The notes under the pieces are model-generated. The model had not been told where the DNA came from. It ran no database searches and worked only from the letters and a program-made list of their open reading frames with translations. 8,038 nt of DNA from contig CALGIV010000194.1 in assembly GCA_937914785.1 (NCBI GenBank), positions 1 through 8,038 of the forward strand, in the 5' to 3' direction. This document shows positions 1 to 5,843 of the stretch, in pieces. The stretch is from an uncultured Eubacteriaceae bacterium. GTDB taxonomy: Bacteria; Bacillota; Clostridia; Eubacteriales; UBA1433. Position 1 is the stretch's first letter. The number at the start of each line of letters is the position of its first letter. A program made the translations under genes and the position numbers.

Positions 1-142
1 GATGCTGCTCGTCAACGGCAAGGCAAGTAGTCTGCCTGCCGTTGTGACGGACTATATGAAGTCGAGTAAAGCCTATAATGTCGTCGTGCTCGGCGGAACG
101 TCTGCGGTCAGTGAGCGCGTGAAGTCGCTGCTATCGCCATAG
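1..142 (+). CDS. C-terminal end of a cell-wall-binding repeat 2 (CWB2) surface protein, 5' partial
   Basis: An open frame enters from the left edge (first complete codon at base 2) and ends at the TAG at 140-142, leaving 47 codons minus the stop. The visible residues read LLVNGKASSLPAVVTDYM and then a short helix followed by VVVLGGTSAVSERV. This matches the signature of cell-wall-binding repeat 2 (PF04122), in which a 'LLV..G..LP..V..Y(L/M)' half is followed by 'V.(I/V)(I/L)GGT.AVS..V'. Such repeats usually occur in threes and hold exported proteins to anionic cell-wall polymers, so this is probably the last repeat. The catalytic or functional domain of the protein lies outside the window and cannot be named. 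Repeat identity is fairly secure; the overall function of the protein is unknown. Confidence 0.8.
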   Translation, partial: MLLVNGKASSLPAVVTDYMKSSKAYNVVVLGGTSAVSERVKSLLSP

Positions 143-226
143 GTTATTTGCGTGGCTTTAAAGAAACATCGCGAGAAGACCTTTCAGAAAGCCAATAAAA
201 ACCAAAAAAATTATTGTGTTGTCCGT

Positions 227-254
227 GTTATGTCCGCATAACGTATGGTATAAT
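227..254 (+). promoter_or_regulatory. Extended -10 promoter-like site with an adjacent inverted repeat
   Basis: TATAAT stands at 249-254 and is preceded by TGG (247 carries the G of TG), giving the extended -10 form TGnTATAAT; the same ATGGTATAATA string recurs before the GNAT gene at 6895-6905. No good -35 is seen at normal spacing. Just upstream is a perfect inverted repeat, GTTATG (227-232), TCCG, CATAAC (237-242), placed where a repressor could act. A transcript started near 261 would run straight into the terminator hairpin at 271-288, so the site may be fortuitous or may make only a very short RNA. Confidence 0.35.
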
Positions 255-270
255 AATATTATGGGAAATT

Positions 271-300
271 AAGAGCCGAAAGGCTCTTTTTATTTATTTT
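271..300 (+). terminator. Intrinsic terminator downstream of the CWB2 gene
   Basis: AAGAGCC (271-277) and GGCTCTT (282-288) form a perfect 7-bp stem closed by a GAAA tetraloop, followed by a T-rich tail to base 300. It lies about 130 bases after the CWB2 stop codon and most likely ends that transcript. The stem arms are the same as those of the leader hairpin of the N-formylglutamate amidohydrolase gene (5350-5374). Confidence 0.75.
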
Positions 301-480
301 GAAAACAAGCGGTTATTGAGATTAATTACGACACCAAAGAAATATCTGCAAAGAAATCGGCTCTGAAAATTCAGGGTTTTCGTTTTGTATTTCCAATTCT
401 TATTACGCTTTTTGCTGCTGAGAAAGTGCGAAGAAATTTTATGTAAAAAGATTCTATGAACTCCTGATTTTGCTTACAAA
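301..480. other. Intergenic stretch without a convincing gene
   Basis: I find no start codon with a ribosome binding site in this part of the 430-base gap before the helicase gene. One plus-strand frame stays open from about 302 to the TAA at 444-446, but it has no ATG/GTG/TTG start with a Shine-Dalgarno sequence, and its translation (for example FRFVFPILITLFAAEKV) is not a family I recognise. It could be a decayed coding remnant. A weak hairpin (CTCTGA 361-366, loop AAAT, TCAGGG 371-376, with one G-T pair) is followed by TTTTCGTTTT and might be a weak second terminator. Confidence 0.3.
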
Positions 481-492
481 GTACACTTTTAG

Positions 493-519
493 TGGACAGT
501 AACTGTTTTTTATTATAAT
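493..519 (+). promoter_or_regulatory. Probable promoter of the helicase-nuclease gene
   Basis: TATAAT at 514-519 is a perfect -10 box. The best -35 match is TGGACA at 493-498 (5 of 6 bases of TTGACA), but the spacer is only 15 bases. The -35 overlaps an imperfect inverted repeat (GTACACT 481-487, TTT, AGTGGAC 491-497), which could be an operator. Transcription would start near 526 and leave a short leader before the start codon at 582. Confidence 0.5.
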
Positions 520-567
520 ATATTTTGTATGTATGACGAAATTCGCTAAATAATTAAGAACTGTTAT

Positions 568-573
568 AAAGGA
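568..573 (+). promoter_or_regulatory. Ribosome binding site that sets the helicase start
   Basis: AAAGGA at 568-573 lies 8 bases before the ATG at 582, a normal distance. The in-frame ATG at 573 overlaps this Shine-Dalgarno sequence and has nothing suitable upstream, so initiation at 582 is preferred. Confidence 0.6.
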
Positions 574-581
574 TGAGTGGG

Positions 582-3359
582 ATGGATTTAAGAGAAATAA
601 TGGTCTTGATTAAGGGAGAAGATAAAACTGCAAAAATAAAAAATCTCGATTATGATAACTTTACAAATGAAAAAATAGGCGTTACGTATTGGAGTACAGA
701 TAAGCTTTATTCTTATAATCGAGAAAATGTGCTCGTTCTCCAGAACCCAAAAGTAATCAAGCTGGGTAAAAATGTAGCTTATATGGATGGAATGCCTGTC
801 TATAAACCCCAACTTATTCTTGATTTTGAAGAACGAATCAGGATTATTAAGAATAATGGTAAAGCCTGTACGATACATCCGCAATCATTTTCGATAGTTG
901 AAAATGGAGTCGCAAAACAAGGGGCTTTGCAAACATTGAACTATTTAAGGGAGATATCTTGTTGTATTGGAGACGATGAACAAGAGGGAGAAAGTTTTTT
1001 AAAGCTGGAAATGGATCAGCTTGACTTTGTTCATCCGGAAAGTGTACTGAGCTGCTATTTGAACCAGCAGCCAGTCAAACGGCGAAATTGTGATATGAGC
1101 AGCATTATATTTCCGTTTCGCTTTAATTTGAGCCAGAAAGCTGCGTTGGAAAATGCCCTCACGCATTCCATTTCAGTTATTGAAGGGCCACCCGGCACCG
1201 GAAAAACTCAGACGATTCTGAATATTATTACAAATCTGGTAGCGATTCAAGGTAAAAGTGTAGCAGTAGTATCTAATAATAATGAAGCGGTAAAAAATAT
1301 CATTGAAAAGATGATGAAACAAGATTATGGTTTCTTGACTGCTCTGTTGGGTAAAGGAGCGAATCAGGATGCTTTTTTTGCAAATGTGCCGATACCTTTC
1401 ATAGAGGAAGAGTGGAACTGCGAAGAAAGTAAGGCAGAGTTATCACAACAAATTAAAAAGTTGAGTGTTAAGTTGACCGAACTATTGAAAATAGATCGGA
1501 AGAATGCACAGCTTCGGCAGGAGTTACGTGCCTGGCAGTTGGAGCAGGAGCACTTTGAAGAATATTACAGTCGTCAGAATGTTGAAGAAATAAGCCGATT
1601 GCCCTTGTTTAGGGCAACGCCGGAGAGGATTATTTCTTTTCTGGCAGAAACTTCTTTGGCCAGAGAGTTGAGGATATCAAACAAATTAATCTATAAACTG
1701 AAGCTGCTCTTTAAATATGGTGTGTTTGATTATAAGAAACTGCAACAACAGGAAGTATCCGTTCTGCTATTGCTTCAAAGAGAATTTTACTGTCGGCAGA
1801 TTCAGCAACTTGAAAATGAAATAGCCAATTTGGAAAAGGTATTGTCCAGCGCTTCTTTTAATGTTTTGCTTGAACAGCATCAGCAGTATTCTGAAAAATT
1901 GTTTCGAAAATATCTATATCAAAGTTACAATGAATTGATGCCCCTTAATTTTACAAGAAAGAATTTTAAAGCACGGTTTCAAGAATTTATCAAGACATTT
2001 CCGGTTATTCTCAGTACGACTTATGCACTGCGCCGATCTATTCCACAGGACTATTTGTTGGACTATGTAATTATTGACGAAGCTTCTCAAGTAGATTTAC
2101 TTACCGGTGCATTAGTTCTTTCTTGCTGTCGCAATGTGGTTATTGTAGGCGATACGAAGCAACTTGTTCAGATTACGGATGAAAAGATTGAACGGATGTT
2201 GAAAACAACACCATCTCGGCCTGTATATGATTATTTTCAACATAATATTTTGTCATCAATTATCGGCCTATATGAAAATGATCTGCCTCAGGAAATTTTG
2301 CGGGAACACTATCGTTGCCATCCCCGGATTATTGAATTTTGCAACAAAAAATATTATGATAATAAATTGATTGCATATACCGACACGGGGCTGTCGGAGA
2401 TGCCCCTGATGCTTTATACAACTGCACCGGGAAATCATATGCGGTGGGTTACACAGGGTGAGCAGAAGGGCCGCTATAATCAACGGGAACTTGATACGAT
2501 AGATGAGGAAATTCTGAAAGATTTTACTGTGGCGGAAAATTATGAAAATGTTGGTTTCATTGCGCCTTACCGTAAACAGGCCGACAAGGCGACGCAGTCA
2601 TTGCCTGGCAACGTTCAAAGCGATACGGTACATAAGTATCAAGGCCGGGAAAAAGACATAATCATACTCTCTACTGTGTTAGACAGTACCTATCACGGCC
2701 AAAAAGGACTTAAGTTTGTAGATGATCCACAAATGGTCAATGTGGCTGTTTCTCGTGCTATTAAGCAATTTGTTTTGGTGACGGATCATTGCATTTTTTT
2801 CAAAAAAGGAAAAAATATTGGTGATTTGATTCGCTATATTCAGTATAGTACACTTGATGAAAATGTGATTGAGAGCAATGTAATATCTGTCTTTGATTTG
2901 CTTTACCGGCAATATTCCGACAGATTACTTCCTCTTAAAGCCAAGATGGATAAGAGTGCGCGGTATCCTTCCGAAGAAGCTCTTCGCGTATTATTGGAAG
3001 AAATCTTTGCGGAACCACAGTATGACCGATATAGTTATGCACAGGGCGTGTTACTGCAAAACTTGTTGAATAAAGTGAACTTGCTTTCTCCGGAGGAGTT
3101 AAATTTTGTTAACAATAGGTCTTCATTGGATTTTGTTATATATTATAAACAAGATAAAGCTTGTGCTTTTGTGGTGGAAGTAGATGGTTTTGCTTATCAT
3201 GAAAATAATCCAGAACAGTTACGTCGTGATAAATTGAAAGACAAAATTTTGGCAAAATATGAAATACCGATTTTGCGACTTGCCACTAATGGCAGCAGAG
3301 AACGGGAAAAAATACAGGAAATGCTGGATAGAGATAGCGAATTGATGGCCATGGTGTGA
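582..3359 (+). CDS. UPF1/DNA2-like superfamily 1 helicase with C-terminal Vsr/PD-(D/E)XK-type nuclease domain
   Basis: This encodes a 925-residue protein, counted from the ATG at 582 (three residues longer if 573 is used). Residues 1-180 form an N-terminal region I cannot assign firmly; its first 55 residues look like a small beta-rich domain. The helicase core follows: Q-motif-like FNLSQ ending at Q185, Walker A GPPGTGKT 202-209, motif II DEAS from D499, motif III GDTKQL 523-528, REHYRCHP 574-581, VHKYQGRE 683-690 and VAVSRA 721-726. This set and its order are those of the UPF1/DNA2-like SF1 helicases. Residues about 277-457, between motifs I and II, are a charged, Gln- and Leu-rich insertion with coiled-coil character. 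The C-terminus (about 795-915) carries an acidic helix (E798/E799), D850, E866-V-D868-G and H873, as in Vsr/DUF559/DUF2726-like nucleases. All motifs look intact, so it should be an ATP-driven translocase coupled to DNA or RNA cleavage in the cytoplasm. It is AT-rich compared with the flanking genes and has no obvious operon partner. A defence role is inference. Confidence 0.9.
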   Translation: MDLREIMVLIKGEDKTAKIKNLDYDNFTNEKIGVTYWSTDKLYSYNRENVLVLQNPKVIKLGKNVAYMDGMPVYKPQLILDFEERIRIIKNNGKACTIHPQSFSIVENGVAKQGALQTLNYLREISCCIGDDEQEGESFLKLEMDQLDFVHPESVLSCYLNQQPVKRRNCDMSSIIFPFRFNLSQKAALENALTHSISVIEGPPGTGKTQTILNIITNLVAIQGKSVAVVSNNNEAVKNIIEKMMKQDYGFLTALLGKGANQDAFFANVPIPFIEEEWNCEESKAELSQQIKKLSVKLTELLKIDRKNAQLRQELRAWQLEQEHFEEYYSRQNVEEISRLPLFRATPERIISFLAETSLARELRISNKLIYKLKLLFKYGVFDYKKLQQQEVSVLLLLQREFYCRQIQQLENEIANLEKVLSSASFNVLLEQHQQYSEKLFRKYLYQSYNELMPLNFTRKNFKARFQEFIKTFPVILSTTYALRRSIPQDYLLDYVIIDEASQVDLLTGALVLSCCRNVVIVGDTKQLVQITDEKIERMLKTTPSRPVYDYFQHNILSSIIGLYENDLPQEILREHYRCHPRIIEFCNKKYYDNKLIAYTDTGLSEMPLMLYTTAPGNHMRWVTQGEQKGRYNQRELDTIDEEILKDFTVAENYENVGFIAPYRKQADKATQSLPGNVQSDTVHKYQGREKDIIILSTVLDSTYHGQKGLKFVDDPQMVNVAVSRAIKQFVLVTDHCIFFKKGKNIGDLIRYIQYSTLDENVIESNVISVFDLLYRQYSDRLLPLKAKMDKSARYPSEEALRVLLEEIFAEPQYDRYSYAQGVLLQNLLNKVNLLSPEELNFVNNRSSLDFVIYYKQDKACAFVVEVDGFAYHENNPEQLRRDKLKDKILAKYEIPILRLATNGSREREKIQEMLDRDSELMAMV

Positions 3360-3434
3360 GTTATTACGGCCTGCATCCATTATCTGCAACGTATCGTAAA
3401 ATATAGAGATTGGAATTGGACGGAAAAAATTACC

Positions 3435-3467
3435 TTGTGCTTGCACAAATCTTTTCTGCGTTATAAT
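3435..3467 (+). promoter_or_regulatory. Promoter of the alpha/beta hydrolase gene with an inverted repeat at the -35
   Basis: TATAAT at 3462-3467 is a perfect -10 box. The -35 candidate is TTGCAC at 3441-3446 with a short 15-base spacer. A perfect inverted repeat, TTGTGC (3435-3440), TT, GCACAA (3443-3448), covers the -35 and could bind a dimeric regulator. No terminator separates it from the helicase stop at 3359, so some readthrough from the helicase gene is possible. Confidence 0.5.
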
Positions 3468-3483
3468 ATAAAAATACTGATAC

Positions 3484-3493
3484 AAAGGCAGGA
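3484..3493 (+). promoter_or_regulatory. Ribosome binding site deciding the hydrolase start
   Basis: AAAGG at 3484-3488 (9 bases before the ATG at 3498), with a further AGGA at 3490-3493, points to 3498 as the start. A TTG further upstream at 3435 in the same frame lies within the promoter and is rejected as a start. Confidence 0.7.
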
Positions 3494-3497
3494 TGCG

Positions 3498-4391
3498 ATG
3501 AAAAGATATCTGATCTCAAAAATGTTGAAAAGTTGGAAAAAGCGTGATCAGGCGATTCTTGCGGGCAAGGTACTACCGGATGGCGTGGAAGAGATTCGCG
3601 ATGTCGCATATTTGGACGACGGTCATTCTGGTCACTTGATGGATGTTTACTATCCGGCAGAAGCAAAAGGGGAATTGCCGTTTATCATTGATATTCACGG
3701 CGGTGGCTTTCTTTATGGCGATAAAGAATTAAATCGCCTTTACGGACACCATCTCGCGAGGCGGGGTTTTGCCGTTTTTAATGTCAATTACCGCCTTGCG
3801 TTAAACGATACGAATCTGCCCGGTCAATTGGCCGACCTTGCCGCAGCGGTTGCTTTTATTTCGGCGAATGCCGAGCGTTTTCGCATTGCGCCGGAAAAGG
3901 GCTTTATTACCGGCGAGTCTGCGGGTGGTATCTTAGCGGTGATGACGGCGCTGATTGCGCAGAGCGCCCGGTTGCAGGAGATGTTTGCAACGGGGGAGCC
4001 GGGACTTGATTTTAAAGCGGCGGCCGTAACATTCGGGATGATGGATATCGACGATAAGCATATCGGCTATTGGGGGCTTCGGTCAATGTGTCTTGAAAAA
4101 GGTTATAAAAAACAGCCGTATTATCAAAATCTGATTTTTGCAAACATTCCGGAGATGGCAACGCTTGCTCCGGTGTTCCTTGCGACGAGTGCAGACGATG
4201 TATTAAGTCCTTCGATGAAAAATTTTGAACGCACGCTGAAGCGCTGGGGCGTAGAGAGCGAAATGCAGTATTATGAAAGACGGAAAGACAGGAAACTGGT
4301 CCATATGTTCAACGTATTCTATCCGGAATACGAAGAAAGTGTGGAGATGATGGACAGGATGACAGAATTCTTTTTGCGCCGTATAAAATGA
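3498..4391 (+). CDS. Alpha/beta hydrolase, HSL/BD-FAE-type esterase
   Basis: This gene encodes 297 residues, a normal length for the family. It carries the hallmarks of the alpha/beta hydrolase_3 (hormone-sensitive lipase, HSL) and BD-FAE group: the oxyanion-hole motif HGGGF at 67-71, the nucleophile elbow GESAGG at 139-144 with catalytic Ser141, a probable acid Asp234 in SADDVL, and a probable catalytic His269 in the LVHMF segment. It should hydrolyse a carboxylic ester or a related small acyl substrate; the substrate cannot be read from the sequence. No signal peptide or membrane helix is visible, and the basic N-terminus (MKRYLISKMLKSWKKR) looks like a cytoplasmic start. It is a stand-alone transcription unit, with a promoter at 3441-3467 and a strong terminator 11 bases after the stop codon. 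The family call is secure; the physiological role is unknown. Confidence 0.88.
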   Translation: MKRYLISKMLKSWKKRDQAILAGKVLPDGVEEIRDVAYLDDGHSGHLMDVYYPAEAKGELPFIIDIHGGGFLYGDKELNRLYGHHLARRGFAVFNVNYRLALNDTNLPGQLADLAAAVAFISANAERFRIAPEKGFITGESAGGILAVMTALIAQSARLQEMFATGEPGLDFKAAAVTFGMMDIDDKHIGYWGLRSMCLEKGYKKQPYYQNLIFANIPEMATLAPVFLATSADDVLSPSMKNFERTLKRWGVESEMQYYERRKDRKLVHMFNVFYPEYEESVEMMDRMTEFFLRRIK

Positions 4392-4401
4392 TAATAAAAT
4401 A

Positions 4402-4438
4402 AAAGACGAAGCACCGATAAATAAGGTGCTTCGTCTTT
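4402..4438. terminator. Bidirectional intrinsic terminator between convergent genes
   Basis: A perfect 14-bp stem joins 4402-4415 (AAAGACGAAGCACC) to 4425-4438, with a 9-base loop GATAAATAA. It sits between the hydrolase stop (4391) and the stop of the minus-strand gene (4452). On the minus strand the stem is followed by a T-rich run (TTTTATTTTATTA); on the plus strand the stem itself ends in CTTTAT. It should end transcription from both sides, more strongly for the minus strand. Confidence 0.88.
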
Positions 4439-4451
4439 ATGAGGAAGAATG

Positions 4452-5327
4452 TTATTTTGCAAGCGAGTCTTGCTTGAATATTTCAAAAGTTTCACTGAGT
4501 GCAGTTTTTAACTTCTTTTTTGCCGTGTTAAACAACGTAGGGTTCCAATCGTGAACCTCTTCTTCATCGAAAGTGCGCTGATACAGATAATTCGTATAAC
4601 GCAGCTCCAGCTGGATGCAATTGATGTTTTCGCCAAATAATGTTTTATAGCGGCTTAAGATGTGCTTGCCTTTAATCGGGTTGTCGCCCACGCTGTATCC
4701 TTGAGCCTCAAGGTTTGCTTTTAAGCAGTCAAAAATGGGCTTTTCGGCAGTTTTATGGTCGAAATCCGATAATAAGATATCTTGTGTCGCTTCTGGTGTG
4801 AAGTCCTTGAAAAAGCTGTGCATATCGATTAAGCAAATTTTGTCGAAATATGTCAGTTTATCTTCGATCAAACATTCCAACTTTTCGTGGTAAGGATTGT
4901 AGTACTGCTCAATGCGTGCATTTACTTCCGTTTCATTGAGTGGTGCGGCATACATCGGGCGGCCAAATGTCGTCTTTTCATAGACGACGGCGTTTTTATA
5001 GTCGTCGTTCGCGCCGGTCGTGCTGTCGCGGTTTAAATCGACGACATAGCGGCTGATGTTTGAGACAATTACGGTGACGCCTGTTTCCTGCAAGAAATCG
5101 TAAAGCCGGTCTAAGTGCCAGTCCATATTCGGCAATGTCAGCGGGCGGGTTAACTGCCTGCGGACTTCGCGCGGCAGATAGGTTCCGCTGTGCGGGATAC
5201 TGACAATAATGGGATAGGTATGTATGTTTTCATTATAAGCTTTATAAACGCGTACATTTGACGTACTGCGTCTCGCTTCTGCCAAATGGCGTCGTCTGTT
5301 TTTGTCGGATACAAAAGTAGATTGCAT
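4452..5327 (-). CDS. N-formylglutamate amidohydrolase-family protein
   Basis: This gene encodes 291 residues. The family (PF05013, FGase/HutG-like) hydrolyses N-formyl-L-glutamate, or related N-acyl amino acids, in a zinc-dependent reaction. Visible motifs are SIPHSG (about 43-48), DWHLDRLYD (from Asp69), SRYVVDLNRD (about 92-101), LIDMHS (about 166-171, with Asp168 and His170) and LELRYTNYL near residue 241; the His and Asp/Glu of these are the expected metal and catalytic ligands. The start is taken as the second ATG of an ATGATG pair: AGGAG lies 7 bases before it and only 4 before the first (5330). A longer frame reaches a TTG at 5393 but would run through the leader hairpin. About 35 basic residues precede the family core. 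No histidine-utilisation genes stand beside it, so the true substrate is open. Its leader suggests regulation by transcription attenuation. Confidence 0.88.
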   Translation of the reverse strand: MQSTFVSDKNRRRHLAEARRSTSNVRVYKAYNENIHTYPIIVSIPHSGTYLPREVRRQLTRPLTLPNMDWHLDRLYDFLQETGVTVIVSNISRYVVDLNRDSTTGANDDYKNAVVYEKTTFGRPMYAAPLNETEVNARIEQYYNPYHEKLECLIEDKLTYFDKICLIDMHSFFKDFTPEATQDILLSDFDHKTAEKPIFDCLKANLEAQGYSVGDNPIKGKHILSRYKTLFGENINCIQLELRYTNYLYQRTFDEEEVHDWNPTLFNTAKKKLKTALSETFEIFKQDSLAK

Positions 5328-5334
5328 CATTTCA

Positions 5335-5339
5335 CTCCT
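5335..5339 (-). promoter_or_regulatory. Ribosome binding site of the N-formylglutamate amidohydrolase gene
   Basis: AGGAG on the minus strand lies 7 bases before the ATG at 5327 and 4 before the ATG at 5330. It immediately follows the U-tract of the leader hairpin, so termination there would prevent the site from being transcribed. Confidence 0.75.
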
Positions 5340-5340
5340 G

Positions 5341-5374
5341 AATATATAAAAGAGCCGTACAAAACCAGGCTCTT
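5341..5374 (-). terminator. Terminator hairpin in the 5' leader of the amidohydrolase gene (possible attenuator)
   Basis: On the minus strand AAGAGCC (5374-5368), an 11-base loop and GGCTCTT (5356-5350) form a perfect 7-bp stem followed by the U-rich run TTTATATATT. It lies downstream of the promoter and directly upstream of the ribosome binding site. An alternative 6-bp pairing uses GAGCCG (5391-5386) with CGGCTC (5357-5352), which takes the 3' arm of the terminator. The two structures are mutually exclusive, as in leaders controlled by attenuation. The controlling ligand or protein is not evident and I recognise no known riboswitch class. Confidence 0.55.
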
Positions 5375-5450
5375 GCCCAGACGGTCGGCTCAATGATTAC
5401 TATACTTCATGTGGTTTATTCCACTTATCCGTCAGTCGTATAATGATTAA

Positions 5451-5479
5451 AATATAACATCTTTTCATTTGCGCGTCAA
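5451..5479 (-). promoter_or_regulatory. Sigma-70-type promoter of the amidohydrolase gene
   Basis: On the minus strand TTGACG (5479-5474), a 17-base spacer and TATATT (5456-5451) make a good housekeeping promoter. Transcription should start near 5444, leaving a leader of roughly 115 nt before the start codon at 5327. A small inverted repeat, GTGG/CCAC with a 6-base gap, lies in the early leader (about 5411-5424). Confidence 0.65.
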
Positions 5480-5518
5480 GGGCTGAATTAGATTTTCTTT
5501 TTATTCTATGCAGACGAA

Positions 5519-5549
5519 AAAAAATTGTTATAGCAATATAACCTTTTTT
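5519..5549. terminator. Weak bidirectional terminator-like hairpin
   Basis: GTTATA (5527-5532), loop GCAA and TATAAC (5537-5542) form a perfect 6-bp stem. It is followed by C and six T on the plus strand, and on the minus strand by AA and a run of T. The stem has only two G-C pairs, so efficiency is doubtful. It may insulate the amidohydrolase promoter from minus-strand transcription arriving from the right. Confidence 0.4.
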
Positions 5550-5680
5550 GGAATTTAGTTACTTTGTTTTTAGCTTTGGTTACTTAATCTTAAATTTAGA
5601 ATTATAAAGTACTATAAATAACAAATCCGGTGCTATAAAAATTTAAGAGAGAAAATAATAAAAAAACAATTATAGTGACC

Positions 5681-5843
5681 GTGTATGGTTCGGTACAATA
5701 GTTTTTGCCATACACCTCATCCTGTGTTTATTGTGGGGTTTAAAAAGTGTAAAATGGAAGAAGCAGGAAGATTCATCGTCTCTCTTGAAATAAAGGCTGC
5801 CATCACGCGATTAAGGAATCGCAAAGTGGCAGTCTTTTATTTT
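5681..5843 (+). ncRNA. Candidate small RNA or orphan leader ending in a strong terminator
   Basis: A TACAAT box at 5694-5699 lies inside an 8-bp perfect inverted repeat (GTGTATGG 5681-5688, CCATACAC 5708-5715), and a terminator ends at 5843. A transcript starting near 5706 would be roughly 140 nt and would encode no credible protein. No good -35 box is seen, so the promoter is uncertain and an alternative box, TAAAAT at 5750-5755, cannot be excluded. I recognise no known RNA family. Confidence 0.25.
5793..5843 (+). terminator. Two-part intrinsic terminator hairpin
   Basis: The outer stem AAGGCTGCCA (5793-5802) pairs with TGGCAGTCTT (5827-5836), ten pairs with one G-U. An inner stem GCGATT (5807-5812) pairs with AATCGC (5817-5822) around the loop AAGG. 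The structure ends in TTATTTT. It has clear terminator form on the plus strand although no plus-strand gene precedes it, which implies an unannotated transcript. Confidence 0.65.

Noticed and set aside
153..194. TGGCTTT/AAAGCCA inverted repeat after the CWB2 stop as a terminator
   Set aside because: The loop is 28 bases long and no T-run follows on either strand; the hairpin at 271-288 is a far better candidate.
573..581. ATG at 573 as the helicase start
   Set aside because: It overlaps the Shine-Dalgarno sequence that serves the ATG at 582 and has no site of its own.
3435..3497. Extended hydrolase start at the TTG at 3435
   Set aside because: This segment contains the promoter (TATAAT at 3462-3467) and the ribosome binding site for the ATG at 3498.
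5331..5393. N-terminal extension of the amidohydrolase to the TTG at 5393
   Set aside because: The extension would be translated through the leader hairpin, and AGGAG clearly serves the ATG pair at 5330/5327.
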